From DATMTS01 sp035564555 (GTDB lineage: Bacteria > Actinomycetota > Actinomycetes > Actinomycetales > Microbacteriaceae), in NCBI GenBank assembly GCA_035564555.1, contig DATMTS010000014.1, positions 4,375-68,374 of the forward strand: a stretch of DNA of 64,000 nt. Direction: 5' to 3'. Within the stretch, counting starts at the first letter, position 1, and every line of letters begins with the position of its first letter. Below are positions 42,740 to 53,684 of the stretch, piece after piece. The position numbers and the translations under genes were made by a program. The notes beneath the pieces are model-generated. The model saw nothing but the letters and a program-made list of their open reading frames with translations. It did no database searches and had not been told where the DNA came from.

Positions 42740-45238
42740 GTGGCCGAGGCGGACCACGCGTCGGCCGGCGACGCCGCAGCACCGGCTTTCGGCGCGCCGC
42801 AAGCCGCCTCGCGCGCGTTCGGCGCCTCGCCGGATGCCGCCGGTGTCCGTGCCAGAGCCTGGCATGTCGACACGGGGCTGACGGCGGCCCAAGTGGACCA
42901 CCGCGTCGAGCGAGGGCTGACGAATCACGTCAGCGACAGGTCGAGTCGCAGCCTGTGGAGCATCGTGCGGGAGAACGTGTTCACGCTGTTCAACGGCATC
43001 GTGGTGGGCGCCTTCTTGTTGCTCCTGCTGCTCGGGCAGTGGCGGGACGCCTTGTTCGGCTTCACGGCCATCGCGAACGCGTTCATCGGGGTCGGCCAGG
43101 AGTTCCGCGCCAAGCGCACCCTCGACCGGCTCGCTGTGCTCGACGCGCCGCTGGCCCGGGTGCTGCGCGACGCCACCGAGCACGAGGTGCCGATGCGCAC
43201 GGTGGTGCTCGGCGACATCCTGATCCTGCGCCCGGGAGATCAGATCGCGGCCGACGCCGAAGTCGTGCAGTCGAACGGGCTCGAGGTCGACGAGTCGATG
43301 CTCACCGGGGAATCGGAAAGCGTCGACAAGAACCCCGGCGAGCACGTGCTCTCCGGGTCGACCGTCACGGCCGGGTCGGCCCGCGTGCACGTGATCCGCG
43401 TGGGCGACGACTCGTTCGCCGGTCGCATCACCGTGCAGGCCCGGCGGTTCTCTCTGGTGCATTCCGAACTGCGGGCCGCGATCAACCGCGTGCTGCGCTG
43501 GATCTCGATCGCGATCGGCCCTGTGATGATCATCATCTTGAACGGGCAGATGCAGCACATGGGCGGCTGGCGACGGGCGATCGCGACCGGGGAGTGGCGG
43601 TTCGCAGCCGTGGGCGCGGTGGCCGCGGTGATCGCGATGATCCCACTCGGACTCGTGCTGCTGACCAGCATCACGTTCGCCGTCGGAGCCGCGAAGCTGG
43701 CCGCACAGAAGGTGCTCGTGCAGGAACTGCCGGCCGTCGAGGGCTTGGCCCGGGTCGATGTGGTGTGCCTCGACAAGACGGGAACGCTGACCGAAGGCGA
43801 CATCGAGTTCGAGGCCGTGCACGACGTGGACGGCGACAGCCGGCCCGGCTGGGCCGCCGTGCTCGGCTGGTTCGGCGCCCAACCGGATGCCAACGCCACC
43901 GCGCGCTGCCTCGCGGCTGGTTTTCCTCCGCCGGGACGCGCGGGGATGCCTGCCCTTTCGGTCGTCGGCAGCGTCTCCTTCTCGTCCGCTCGCAAATGGA
44001 GCGCGGCGACCTTCGATGCGGTCGCGGCGGGCACCTGGGTGCTCGGGGCCCCGGAACTGGTGCTCGACGGGGCGGACCCCGCCGCCTCGCAGGCATCCGC
44101 GCTGTCCGCCCGTGGGCGCCGCACGCTCGTGCTGGCGCACTGCGGCGAGCCGATCGAGGCCGCAGAAGGCGGCGACGCGGTTCTGCCGGCAGGAATGCAC
44201 GCCGTCGTGCTCGTGACTCTCAGCGAACGGATACGCCCGGACGCCGCCGGAACGCTCGATTACTTCAGGCGACAGGGCGTCGCGGTGCGGATCATCTCCG
44301 GTGACAGCCCGCATACGGTCGCGGCGGTGGCACGGGAGGTCGGCATCGACGCGGGCGCAGGGTTCGACGGGCGAGACCTGCCGACCGAGCCCGACGAACT
44401 GGCGCGCATCGCCGAGGAGCACACCGTGTTCGGGCGGGTCACGCCCGACCAGAAACGTGATCTCGTGCATGCGCTGCAGCGCAGCGGCCACGTCGTGGCG
44501 ATGACGGGCGACGGAGTGAACGATGCGCTGGCGGTGAAGGCCGCCGACATGGGGATCGCGATGGGATCGGCGACGCCGGCGACGAAGGCCGTCTCGCGCA
44601 TCGTGCTGCTCGACGGTCAGTTCTCCCGGCTTCCCGGCGTCGTGGCGGAGGGCCGGCGGGTGATGGCGAACATGGAGCGGGTCTCGATGCTGTTCCTGAC
44701 CAAGACGGCGTACGCGTTCGCCACCGCCCTCGTTTTCGGTGGCCTGTTCTGGGGTTTTCCGTTTTTGCCCAGGCAGCTCTCGGCGACCGATGGCCTGACG
44801 ATCGGCATCCCGGCGTTCTTCCTCGCGCTGATGCCCAACGCGTTGCGTTACAAGGCCGGTTTCCTCTCGCGCGCGCTGCGCTTCGTGATCCCCGCCGGGC
44901 TCGTGGTTGCTGCGATGCTGATCGTGATCAACGCCTATGCGCGGTCCCAAGGCGTCCACAACGACGAGATCCGCAGCGCGTCGACGCTGGCGCTCGCGCT
45001 GATCGGGCTGTGGATCCTGCTCGAACTCGCGCGACCGCTGAATTGGGTGCGGGTATCCATCGTCGTCGGCATGGTCGGCGGCCTGGTTCTGCTCTACGCG
45101 ATTCCCTTCGTCGCCCACTTCTTCCGGCTTCGGCTGCCGGGTGAGCGGATGCTCGTCGTCTCGCTGGTCGCCGCCGCGGTGGGCTGCCTCGCGATCGAGA
45201 TCGTGCGCCTGATCTGGGTGCGTGCGTTGCGCGACTGA
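42740..45238 (+). CDS. P-type cation ATPase (CtpE-like)
   Basis: An 832-residue membrane pump. Phosphorylation motif DKTGTLT, actuator TGES (MLTGESESVDKNPG), hinge MTGDGVNDALAVKAADMGIA and about eight to ten hydrophobic helices are all present. There is no heavy-metal-binding N-terminus and no CPC motif; the transmembrane motif AMIPLGLVLLTSI fits the CtpE group, linked to calcium uptake in mycobacteria. Ion specificity is inferred from this resemblance. GTG start with GAGGGGAG upstream. The gene stands alone after a repeat-rich gap. Confidence 0.88.
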   Translation: MAEADHASAGDAAAPAFGAPQAASRAFGASPDAAGVRARAWHVDTGLTAAQVDHRVERGLTNHVSDRSSRSLWSIVRENVFTLFNGIVVGAFLLLLLLGQWRDALFGFTAIANAFIGVGQEFRAKRTLDRLAVLDAPLARVLRDATEHEVPMRTVVLGDILILRPGDQIAADAEVVQSNGLEVDESMLTGESESVDKNPGEHVLSGSTVTAGSARVHVIRVGDDSFAGRITVQARRFSLVHSELRAAINRVLRWISIAIGPVMIIILNGQMQHMGGWRRAIATGEWRFAAVGAVAAVIAMIPLGLVLLTSITFAVGAAKLAAQKVLVQELPAVEGLARVDVVCLDKTGTLTEGDIEFEAVHDVDGDSRPGWAAVLGWFGAQPDANATARCLAAGFPPPGRAGMPALSVVGSVSFSSARKWSAATFDAVAAGTWVLGAPELVLDGADPAASQASALSARGRRTLVLAHCGEPIEAAEGGDAVLPAGMHAVVLVTLSERIRPDAAGTLDYFRRQGVAVRIISGDSPHTVAAVAREVGIDAGAGFDGRDLPTEPDELARIAEEHTVFGRVTPDQKRDLVHALQRSGHVVAMTGDGVNDALAVKAADMGIAMGSATPATKAVSRIVLLDGQFSRLPGVVAEGRRVMANMERVSMLFLTKTAYAFATALVFGGLFWGFPFLPRQLSATDGLTIGIPAFFLALMPNALRYKAGFLSRALRFVIPAGLVVAAMLIVINAYARSQGVHNDEIRSASTLALALIGLWILLELARPLNWVRVSIVVGMVGGLVLLYAIPFVAHFFRLRLPGERMLVVSLVAAAVGCLAIEIVRLIWVRALRD

Positions 45239-45310
45239 GAGAGCCGGTCTCAGCTGGATCCGACCGCCGCAGTTGGGCCGCTGGGCGTGGGCGGAGAAGT
45301 TCTGAACGCG

Positions 45311-45326
45311 GTTCCAAATTTCGAAC
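45311..45326. promoter_or_regulatory. Candidate IclR operator
   Basis: GTTCCAAATTTCGAAC pairs at 7 of 8 positions around its centre, 64 bp upstream of the lactonase start. TTCC-AAA-TTT-GGAA-like sites are typical of IclR regulators, two of which are encoded in this cluster. Confidence 0.45.
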
Positions 45327-45389
45327 TCTCCCATTGCGTTCACCATGTGGAACGTGGTTAATTCAAGTGAACAACCAAGGGAGGTTGGC

Positions 45390-46310
45390 GTGATCGGCCA
45401 GATGGAACCGCAAAGCAGCTGTGACAGCGTGCTGGCAGCCGACGCTCGTCTGAAGCTGCTCGCCACCGGCGCCACCTGGTCGGAGGGCCCGGTATGGCTG
45501 CACGGCCGGGGCGTGGTGCGCTGGAGTGATATCCCGGCCAACCGCATCCTCGAGGCCGACGTCACGACGGGAGAGTTGCGCGTCTACCGCGACGACGTCG
45601 AGTTCACGAACGGCCGCACCCTCGACCTCGACGGCACGATCATTCAATGCTCTCATGGGCGCCGCGCGGTCGAGCGTGATGCCGGAGGCGTCGTGACGGT
45701 CTTGGTCGACCGCTGGGAAGGCGCTCGGTTCAACTCGCCCAACGACGTCGTCGTCGCCGGTGACGGCACGATCTGGTTCACGGACCCGCCGTACGGGATC
45801 GTGCAGCCGCACGAGGGGCATCCCGGTGAACGCGAGTACGGCGGTCACTACGTCTTCCGCTTCGATCCCCGCAGCGGCGACCTCCAGCCTGTCGTCACAG
45901 ACATCGAGGAGCCCAACGGTCTCGCGTTCTCACCCGACGAGTCGATACTGTACGTCTCCGACACCTCGGCCGCCCTGCGCGCCGACGGAACCGGCAACCA
46001 CCACATCCGCGCCTATGACGTGCACGCCGGCCGCTGCCGAGCGGGGCGCACCTTCGCCGTGATCGAGCCGGGAGTGCCCGACGGGTTCCGGGTCGACGAG
46101 CACGGCAATGTGTGGACGTCGAGCGCCGACTCGGTGCAGGTCTTCGCCCCGGACGGCGAGCGGATCGAAACGATTTCAGTGCCCGAGGTGGTCGGCAACC
46201 TCTGCTTCGGCGGAGCGGACGGCCGCACGCTGTTCATCGCAGCCACGACGAGTGTGTACATGATCGAGACGACGGTTCGGGATGCCATAGTGGCGGGGAG
46301 GCTCGCATGA
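45390..46310 (+). CDS. SMP-30/gluconolactonase-family lactonase
   Basis: A 306-residue beta-propeller hydrolase that opens sugar lactones. Metal ligands are suggested by Glu in WSEGPVW, Asn and Asp in NSPNDVVV and EPNGLAFSPDE, and the strand GTIWFTDPPYGI. GTG start at 45390 with AAGGGAGG upstream. It is the first gene of a cluster with IclR and a ribose-type ABC transporter, which points to oxidative breakdown of a sugar through its lactone. Confidence 0.9.
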   Translation: MIGQMEPQSSCDSVLAADARLKLLATGATWSEGPVWLHGRGVVRWSDIPANRILEADVTTGELRVYRDDVEFTNGRTLDLDGTIIQCSHGRRAVERDAGGVVTVLVDRWEGARFNSPNDVVVAGDGTIWFTDPPYGIVQPHEGHPGEREYGGHYVFRFDPRSGDLQPVVTDIEEPNGLAFSPDESILYVSDTSAALRADGTGNHHIRAYDVHAGRCRAGRTFAVIEPGVPDGFRVDEHGNVWTSSADSVQVFAPDGERIETISVPEVVGNLCFGGADGRTLFIAATTSVYMIETTVRDAIVAGRLA

Positions 46311-47083
46311 GCGCTCTTCCGGTGCATCCCACCGCGGGCGACACTCCGGCTCCCGCGGCCTTCCGCGCGGTGCAAGTGCTGGAGTTCCTGGGTTCGCGCA
46401 CGGAGCCCTCCACGCTGACCGACATCGCCTCCGCCTTGGGTCTGGCGAAATCCTCCGCGTCGAACCTGGTGACCACGCTCGACGCCGCCCGCATGGTGCG
46501 CAAGTCGGGCGTCGGCTGGGTGCTCGGCTACAAGGTGCTCGAACTCGGGCAGTCGATGCTCGCCTCGACCACCCTGGTCACCGAGTTCCAGCGCATCGCG
46601 AACGTGCTTCCGGCCCTGCAGAACGACACGGCGCTGCTCGCCGCGCTCGATGACATGGAGGTCATCTACCTCGCTCGGCACGACGGACGGCAACCGATTC
46701 GCCTTGCCAGTGACATCGGACGCCGCATGCCGGCATCCGTCACCGCGCTCGGCAAGGCGATGCTCGCCGGGCTCTCCGACAGTGACTTGGATGCCCGGCT
46801 CGCCCGCGTCACGACCCTTCCGCGGCCCACGAAACGCGCCCACCGCACCGTCGCCGATCTGCGACGGGATCTCGAGAAGGTCAGGGCGCGCGGTTACGCC
46901 ATCGACGACGAACAGAACACGATCGGGGTCACATGCTTCGCGGTGTCGGTGGCCGGTGGAGGTCAGCCCATCGCGGTCTCCACCACCCTGCTCACCCAAC
47001 GGGTGCGCCCCGACCTGCGCGACCGGCTGGTCGCCGACCTCACCTCCCTCGCCCGCCAGCTTTCGACCTTCGCCAACGGATAG
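46307..47083 (+). CDS. IclR-family transcriptional regulator
   Basis: A 258-residue regulator; HTH SALGLAKSSASNLVTTLDAA and effector domain with MPASVTALGKAMLAGLSD and a RGYAIDDEQNTIGVTCFAVS ending. Overlaps the lactonase gene by four bases (ATGA), so it is made from the same transcript and probably controls it. It is clearly related to the second IclR at 51203-52006 (GLAKSSASN versus GMAKSSASN). Confidence 0.9.
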   Translation: MSALPVHPTAGDTPAPAAFRAVQVLEFLGSRTEPSTLTDIASALGLAKSSASNLVTTLDAARMVRKSGVGWVLGYKVLELGQSMLASTTLVTEFQRIANVLPALQNDTALLAALDDMEVIYLARHDGRQPIRLASDIGRRMPASVTALGKAMLAGLSDSDLDARLARVTTLPRPTKRAHRTVADLRRDLEKVRARGYAIDDEQNTIGVTCFAVSVAGGGQPIAVSTTLLTQRVRPDLRDRLVADLTSLARQLSTFANG

Positions 47084-47089
47084 GACACC

Positions 47090-48612
<1,523 letters not shown>

Positions 48613-48616
<4 letters not shown>

Positions 48617-49803
48617 GCATGAACACGTCCCTGAAATCGACGGCGTTGGAGCCGCCGAAGGGCGCACCCTGGTACCGAAAGCTGTTCACGGTGTACGGCA
48701 TGGTCGTGCTCACCGTGCTGCTCTTCGTCGTCTTCGCGATCGCGGCCCCCGGGAGCTTCCCCACCCTGCTGAACTTCCAGTTGCTGGCCTCGAGCAACTC
48801 GGTGCTGCTGATTCTCGCGCTGGCGGTCACCCTGCCGATGGTCGCGGGCAAGATCGATCTCTCCATCGGGTACGGCGTGGGTCTGTGGCAGGTGATGGCC
48901 CTGCTCTGGCAATTGCAGGGACTGGACTACCGCCTCGTCATCCTGCTCTGCCTGGTCGGCGGCGCGGTCGTGGGACTCGTGAACGCGCTTCTGATCGAGC
49001 TCGCGCAGGTCGACGCGTTCATCGCCACGCTGGCCACGGCTCAGGTGATCTACGCGATCACGTACTGGACGACCGGCGGACGCCAGGTGACCGACACCAA
49101 CGGCACGCGGGCTTCGGCGTTCGACGCGCTCGGCAACTGGACTCTCGGCCCGATTCCCGGCGTGTTCATCATCGCGCTGGTCTTCGCCGGCTTGATCTGG
49201 GTGGTGCTGGAGTTCCTGCCGATGGGACGCTACCTGTACGCCGTCGGCGCCAACCCGAAGGCGGCCGAGCTGACGGGCGTGCATCGGCGCCGCTACATCG
49301 TGGGCGCGATGGTCGCCTCCGGCGTGCTGACGGCCGTGGCCGGGGTGCTCCTCTCGGCGCGCCAGGCGGGAGTCGCACAGGCGAACATCGGCCCGGAGTA
49401 CCTGCTGCCTGCGCTCGCCGCGGCCTTCTTGGGCTCCACGACGATCAAACCGGGTCGCGTGAACGCACTCGGCACGGTGCTGGGCGTCGTGATCGCGACG
49501 ATCGGCATCTCCGGCCTCCAGCAACTGATCCCCGGCCAGTTCTTCCTGGAGCCGTTGTTCAACGGCCTCACCCTGGTGGCGGCCATCACGATCGCATCGC
49601 TCGCCAGCCGGCGACGGCTCGGCCGTGCAGACGCGCCGAGCACCGCCGGCACGCCGGCCGCACCACCGGCTGCACCAGGCTCGCCGACTCACGGTGCCAC
49701 GCCAAACGGTTCTGCGCCCGGCGCGCACGCCGCCGCACCCGCCGAGGTCGATGCATCACCGGCGCAGTTGGCATCCGCAGCCGCAGAGGCCCCGCCCCAG
49801 TAG
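48613..49803 (+). CDS. Sugar ABC transporter permease (RbsC-like)
   Basis: A 396-residue integral membrane protein with about eight to ten helices. The BPD_transp_2 motif YAVGANPKAAELTGVHRRRY, the cytoplasmic coupling loop, is clear. The last 60 residues are a long Ala/Pro-rich tail of unknown role. ATG overlaps the ATPase stop by four bases. Fits the ribose/xylose/autoinducer-type importers. Confidence 0.92.
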
Positions 49804-49941
49804 CCCCGTCCAGTAGCCCGTCCAGCAGCACCTCGCGTCTCCTCAGTGCCGGTCCAACCCCCACCCGTACCGGTCTGCACCCGAAAACGGCGCCCGGCCC
49901 CATCGCCGGTCGCTCCCAACCCCAAGAGAAGGAACCCTGCC

Positions 49942-51117
49942 ATGATCAGCAAGAAGAACCGCAGGAGGTCGCTGCTCATCGCGGCTATCCCTGCCGCACT
50001 CGCCGTCGCACTGAGCGGCTGCTCCAGCGGCGCCGTCGGCGCCGGATCGACTACCAAGCAGACCGCCTCGGCCAACCCGTATGCATCCATCATTCCGAGC
50101 GGAGACATCGTCGCTGCGTCGAAGAAGCTCGTGTCGGAGAGCCTCACGGCCAGCACCGGATTCACGCCGAAATCGACGGGCCCCAAGGCACAGCAGCCGG
50201 GCGCGACCATCGCCTATGTCGGCAGCGACCTCACCAACGGCGGAGTGAACACCGTCGCGGAAGGCGTCAAGGAGGCCGCCACGGTCATCGGCTGGAAGGT
50301 CAACGTCTACGACGGCAAGGCAACCGCCCAGGGCCGCACTGACGCCCTCAACCAGGCGATCGCAGCCAAGCCCGCAGCCATCGTGCTCGGTGGTTTCGAC
50401 CCGACCGAGCAGGCCGCGACCATCAAGACCGCTGACGACGCCGGAATCCCGGTCGTCGGCTGGCACGCCGGAACCGCGGCGGGCCCCGGCAACGGTTTGT
50501 TCGCCAACGTGTCGACGGACCCGCTCGCGGTGTCCCAACTCGCCGCGGCCTACGCGGTGGCCGACTCGAACGGCAAGGCCGGTGTTGCAATCTTCACCGA
50601 CGGTCAGTACCAGATCGCGGTTGAGAAGGCGAAGGCAATGGAGGCCTACGTCAAGGCGTGCTCGAGCTGCAGCGTCCTGAGCTATCAGGACTCGCCTATC
50701 GCCGAGGCCGACCAGCGCATGCCCGGCATCATCTCCAACCTGCTGCAGAAGGACGGCAGCAAGCTGACCTATCTGCTCGCGATCAACGGGAACTACTTCG
50801 GCGGTGCCCAGCAGGCATTGCGCGCGGCGGGCAAGGACCCGGCCGGTCCGCCGAAGTCGGTCGCCGCCGGCGACGGCGACTCCGCCGAGTTCCAACGCAT
50901 CCGCACGGTCGACTACCAGGCCGCAACGGTGGCCGAGCCGCTCGTTCTGGAGGGCTGGGAGATCGTCGACGAGGTGAACCGCGCTCTCGCCAAGAAGCCG
51001 TGGTCGGGCTTCGTGCCGGCACCGGGCCTCATCACGAAGCAGAACGTGCCGAGCGGTGACGTGTTCGATCCGTCGAGCGGTTACCGCGACGTGTTCAAGA
51101 AGGTCTGGGGCAAGTAG
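49942..51117 (+). CDS. Sugar ABC transporter substrate-binding lipoprotein
   Basis: A 391-residue protein with signal peptide and lipobox LSGC near residue 27. The mature part is a periplasmic-binding type 1 domain (GATIAYVGSDLTNGGVNTVA; IVLGGFDPTEQAATIKTADD), the ribose-binding family. Starts at 49942 after AGAAGGAA; a longer frame to 49846 is a leader of the gap. It is 138 bp after the permease, a gap without a gene. Confidence 0.92.
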   Translation: MISKKNRRRSLLIAAIPAALAVALSGCSSGAVGAGSTTKQTASANPYASIIPSGDIVAASKKLVSESLTASTGFTPKSTGPKAQQPGATIAYVGSDLTNGGVNTVAEGVKEAATVIGWKVNVYDGKATAQGRTDALNQAIAAKPAAIVLGGFDPTEQAATIKTADDAGIPVVGWHAGTAAGPGNGLFANVSTDPLAVSQLAAAYAVADSNGKAGVAIFTDGQYQIAVEKAKAMEAYVKACSSCSVLSYQDSPIAEADQRMPGIISNLLQKDGSKLTYLLAINGNYFGGAQQALRAAGKDPAGPPKSVAAGDGDSAEFQRIRTVDYQAATVAEPLVLEGWEIVDEVNRALAKKPWSGFVPAPGLITKQNVPSGDVFDPSSGYRDVFKKVWGK

Positions 51118-51122
51118 CCCGC

Positions 51123-51153
51123 ATCGGGGAGGTCGCTGTGCGGCCTCCCCGAT
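51123..51153 (+). terminator. Hairpin after the binding-protein gene
   Basis: ATCGGGGAGG, 11 bases, CCTCCCCGAT: perfect 10-bp arms right after the stop of the binding-protein gene. No T-run follows, so it may protect the mRNA end or partly terminate before the second iclR gene. Confidence 0.55.
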
Positions 51154-51202
51154 CCGCAACACCGTGCACACGCAGACCGAGCAGGAATCGAGGGTCGAGA
51201 CC

Positions 51203-52006
51203 GTGGTCGAAGACACCACCAGCCGAGGCACGGCTCCCGCCGTGACCCGAGCGATCGCCATCCTCGGGCTGCTCGAGCGGGCACACGCGCCGATGAGCCT
51301 CACCGAGATCGCCCGCGGACTCGGCATGGCCAAGTCGTCGGCATCCAACCTCTGCGTCGCCCTGGAAGAAAGCCGTCTGGTCGAGCGAGGCGACCTCGGG
51401 TACTCGCTCGGTCGACGCAATCTGGAGTTGGGCGGCGCCTTTCTGCGTTCGTTCGACCAGATCCGCGAGTTCTACAAGATCTGCTCCGAGTCACCCGTGC
51501 TCAGCCATGAGCTGTTGCAGATCGCTGTGCTCGACGGGCTCGACGTGTTGTATCTGGCGCGCCATGAGGGCCGGGCTCCGCTGCGGCTCTCGGCGACGAT
51601 CGGCGACCGGTTCGCGGCCGCACCGACGGCGATCGGGAACGCCCTGCTGGCGACGCTCGACCCGGCCGTCGTCGCGGAACGCTACCGTGACGTGCACGAT
51701 TGGCCTCGCCTGACGGAGAAGTCAGTGCAGACCCTGAGCGGCCTCGAAGCGAAACTCGCCGCGACGCGGGAGCGCGGGTACAGCATCGACGACGGCGAGG
51801 TCTTCGCGAGCGTCATCGGGCTGGCCATGCCCGTGCCGCCGCGCTCCAGCGGCGACGTGCCGATGGCGATCGGCGCCTCCATGTTCCGCTCCGCTGACTC
51901 GCCCGCGCACCGCGAAGAGGTGATCGCGGCCCTTCACGCCGCCGTGGCCCGGCTCGCGAATCCCATGCTGGTGACCGGCGATCGGGACCGCGCGCTCCTC
52001 GACTGA
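51203..52006 (+). CDS. IclR-family transcriptional regulator
   Basis: A 267-residue regulator if the GTG at 51203 (GAGGGTC upstream) is used; GTG 51164 is possible. HTH ARGLGMAKSSASNLCVALEE; effector domain ATIGDRFAAAPTAIGNALLA; RGYSIDDGEVFASVIGLAMP. It closes the sugar cluster and is paralogous to the IclR at 46307, perhaps sensing a different step of the pathway. Confidence 0.87.
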   Translation: MVEDTTSRGTAPAVTRAIAILGLLERAHAPMSLTEIARGLGMAKSSASNLCVALEESRLVERGDLGYSLGRRNLELGGAFLRSFDQIREFYKICSESPVLSHELLQIAVLDGLDVLYLARHEGRAPLRLSATIGDRFAAAPTAIGNALLATLDPAVVAERYRDVHDWPRLTEKSVQTLSGLEAKLAATRERGYSIDDGEVFASVIGLAMPVPPRSSGDVPMAIGASMFRSADSPAHREEVIAALHAAVARLANPMLVTGDRDRALLD

Positions 52007-52227
52007 GCTGCGGTGAGCTGTAGAGGCGAGCGCAGCGCAACTCGGGCCTCCGCCGCGCGAACGGCGCGACACGCCGCACGGACACCTGCGATCCCCGTCG
52101 AGGTCGCCGGCCGCGAGCGGCGTCGTCTGCCGAAGTCCGGCGTCATTCCGCGTCCTTCCGGGTCTCTTCGTGCCTCTTCACGGATGGATGTCGGTGGTCG
52201 CGGGTAGGCTCGGGAAAAAGTTCAAAA

Positions 52228-52241
52228 CACTACATGTAGTG
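52228..52241. promoter_or_regulatory. Palindrome at the small-peptide promoter
   Basis: CACTACATGTAGTG is a perfect 14-bp palindrome. Its last base is the first base of the GGAAT promoter element, so a repressor bound here would block it. The region 52007-52227 before it shows no gene. Confidence 0.6.
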
Positions 52242-52266
52242 GAATGACAGCGGTGTGATTCACGTT
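52241..52266 (+). promoter_or_regulatory. Candidate ECF (SigR/SigH-type) promoter
   Basis: GGAAT (52241-52245), 18 bases, GTT (52264-52266), the spacing of thiol-stress promoters read by SigR in Streptomyces and SigH in mycobacteria. The sequence around GTT is CGTTATATAG, which could also serve as a sigma-70 minus-10 (TATAGT). It lies about 80 bp before the peptide start. Confidence 0.45.
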
Positions 52267-52346
52267 ATATAGTGGGTAAGCGCCGCGGGGGAAAAACCGA
52301 GCGGACCGGGTTCAAGGCCCGGGAACAGACTCAAGGGGAGGCCATC

Positions 52347-52433
52347 ATGGACTACGAAAACAACGACAGCGTCGGCGGCTACGCGGTTCCCGTCGACCCG
52401 ATGGACATGCTGCAGTGCGACAGCTGCCAGTAG
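52347..52433 (+). CDS. 28-residue CxxC peptide, unknown family
   Basis: A small gene too short for usual gene finding. A strong AAGGGGAGG ribosome site stands 5 bp before an ATG; the 28 codons encode an acidic peptide starting MDYENNDSVGGY and ending PMDMLQCDSCQ. The two Cys form a CxxC pair next to the C-terminus. A promoter and palindrome lie upstream and a clear terminator 60 bp downstream, so this is an independent transcript. It could bind a metal, act as a thiol redox switch or be the precursor of a modified peptide, but no modification enzyme is adjacent. I know of no named family. Confidence 0.65.
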   Translation: MDYENNDSVGGYAVPVDPMDMLQCDSCQ

Positions 52434-52493
52434 GCACGCCACCTGGCGACGCGCCGAGCGGCATCGCCGCCTGACGGCACTCGAATCGCCTGA

Positions 52494-52527
52494 GGCCCCG
52501 GCCCACCGAAAGGTGGCCGGGGCCTTT
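52494..52527 (+). terminator. Rho-independent terminator of the small-peptide transcript
   Basis: GGCCCCGGCC-C-ACC, loop GAAA, GGTGGCCGGGGCC, then TTT. A 13-pair stem with a one-base bulge and a GNRA tetraloop, ending 33 bp before the next gene. Confidence 0.8.
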
Positions 52528-52559
52528 GCCGTGAACCGCTTCTCGCCGAGAATGTCATC

Positions 52560-53147
52560 ATGACCGATCCCGTGGAGCTCCTTGCGCGTGCCCTCCGTCA
52601 GACCGCCGGTCTCATCGACGAGGTGGAGCCCGCACAGGCCTCGCTGCCGACGCCCTGCCGGTCGTGGGATGTCGCGGCGCTGCTCGATCACGTCCTCGCC
52701 GACCTGCCGGCGTTCATCGAGGCCGCGCACGGCAACCGGCCCGACTTCTCGGCGAAGCCGCCGAGCGTGGCGCCGAATTGGGCGGCCGAGTTTCGCACGC
52801 GCTCCGACACCCTGCTGCGTGCATGGCGTGACGCGCGGGATCCGGCGAAGCTCGCGGCGGGTCAAGAACCTCGACGATTCCAGGACATGCAGGTGGCGGA
52901 ACTGACCGTGCACGCCTGGGACCTCGCCTCCGCGCTGGACCGGTCGGTCGACCTCGACCCGGAGTTGGCCGAGTTCTCTGCCGAATGGATGGCCGACGCA
53001 CTGCGTGCGGAGTACCGCGGCAGCGAAGAGGAAGGCAAGTCGTTCGGCTTTCTCGTTCCAGTGCCGGCGGACGCATCGGCGTACCAGCGGCTTGCGGGCA
53101 TCGCGGGACGCGATCCTGCCTGGACGGCACGCGGGATGCGCAACTGA
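52560..53147 (+). CDS. TIGR03086-type metal-binding protein (maleylpyruvate isomerase-like)
   Basis: A 195-residue helical-bundle protein of the DinB/MDMPI family. LPTPCRSWDVAALLDHVLAD at the N-terminus and ELTVHAWDLASAL with the second His are the usual metal-site marks. Many members use mycothiol in actinobacteria. Reaction unknown. Confidence 0.85.
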   Translation: MTDPVELLARALRQTAGLIDEVEPAQASLPTPCRSWDVAALLDHVLADLPAFIEAAHGNRPDFSAKPPSVAPNWAAEFRTRSDTLLRAWRDARDPAKLAAGQEPRRFQDMQVAELTVHAWDLASALDRSVDLDPELAEFSAEWMADALRAEYRGSEEEGKSFGFLVPVPADASAYQRLAGIAGRDPAWTARGMRN

Positions 53148-53234
53148 GCCTGCCGGATTCGACCTCCTGGCGGGAGGCACACCTTGCTTGCCGAGGCGAC
53201 CGGGGCGGCCGACGGCATCCGTAGAATGGGGCGC

Positions 53235-53684
53235 GTGCCAGTGAACCCCGAGCTCCAAGGGCGGCAGTTCCCGCCGACAGCGCCGTACCTGGTCGGGCGG
53301 GAGAAGATCCGCGAGTTCGCCCGTGCGGTCTTCGCCGTCAACCCGATCAACCACGACCCCGCGGCGGCGCGCGCCGCAGGACACCCCGACGTGGTCGCTC
53401 CGCCGACGTTCCCGATCGTCGTGCAGGAGCTGACGCTCGCCCAGTTGCTCGCCGAACCGGATGCCGGAATCGACTTCGGCCGGGTGGTGCACGGCGCGCA
53501 GCAGTTCAGCTACAGCAGGCCGATCGTCGCGGGCGATGCGCTGACGGCGCAGCTGACCGTGACGAGCGTGAAGACGCTCGGCGGCAACGCGATGGTCACG
53601 GCGTCATCGAGCATCACGGATGCCTCCGGCGAGCACGTCGTCACCGGAGTCTCCACGCTCGTGGTGAGAGGAGACGACCAATGA
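53235..53684 (+). CDS. MaoC-like dehydratase, first subunit (HadA/UPF0336-like)
   Basis: About 149 residues with an N-terminal hot-dog fold (ELQGRQFPPTAPYLVGREKI; INHDPAAARAAGHPDVVAPP). The start may be GTG 53235 or ATG 53226. Paired with the next gene through an ATGA overlap, as hadA and hadB are. Together they would dehydrate a 3-hydroxyacyl-ACP or -CoA. In many actinobacteria this pair stands before murB, as here. Confidence 0.83.
   Translation: MPVNPELQGRQFPPTAPYLVGREKIREFARAVFAVNPINHDPAAARAAGHPDVVAPPTFPIVVQELTLAQLLAEPDAGIDFGRVVHGAQQFSYSRPIVAGDALTAQLTVTSVKTLGGNAMVTASSSITDASGEHVVTGVSTLVVRGDDQ

Noticed and set aside
42581..45565. A 994-codon open frame on the minus strand opposite the P-type ATPase
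   Set aside because: It is an antisense shadow caused by high GC in third codon positions; the plus strand encodes a complete P-type ATPase with all motifs, while this frame is Arg/His/Gly-rich with no domain.
49843..51420. A 525-codon minus-strand frame opposite the sugar-binding lipoprotein
   Set aside because: Shadow of a real lipoprotein gene with signal peptide and lipobox.
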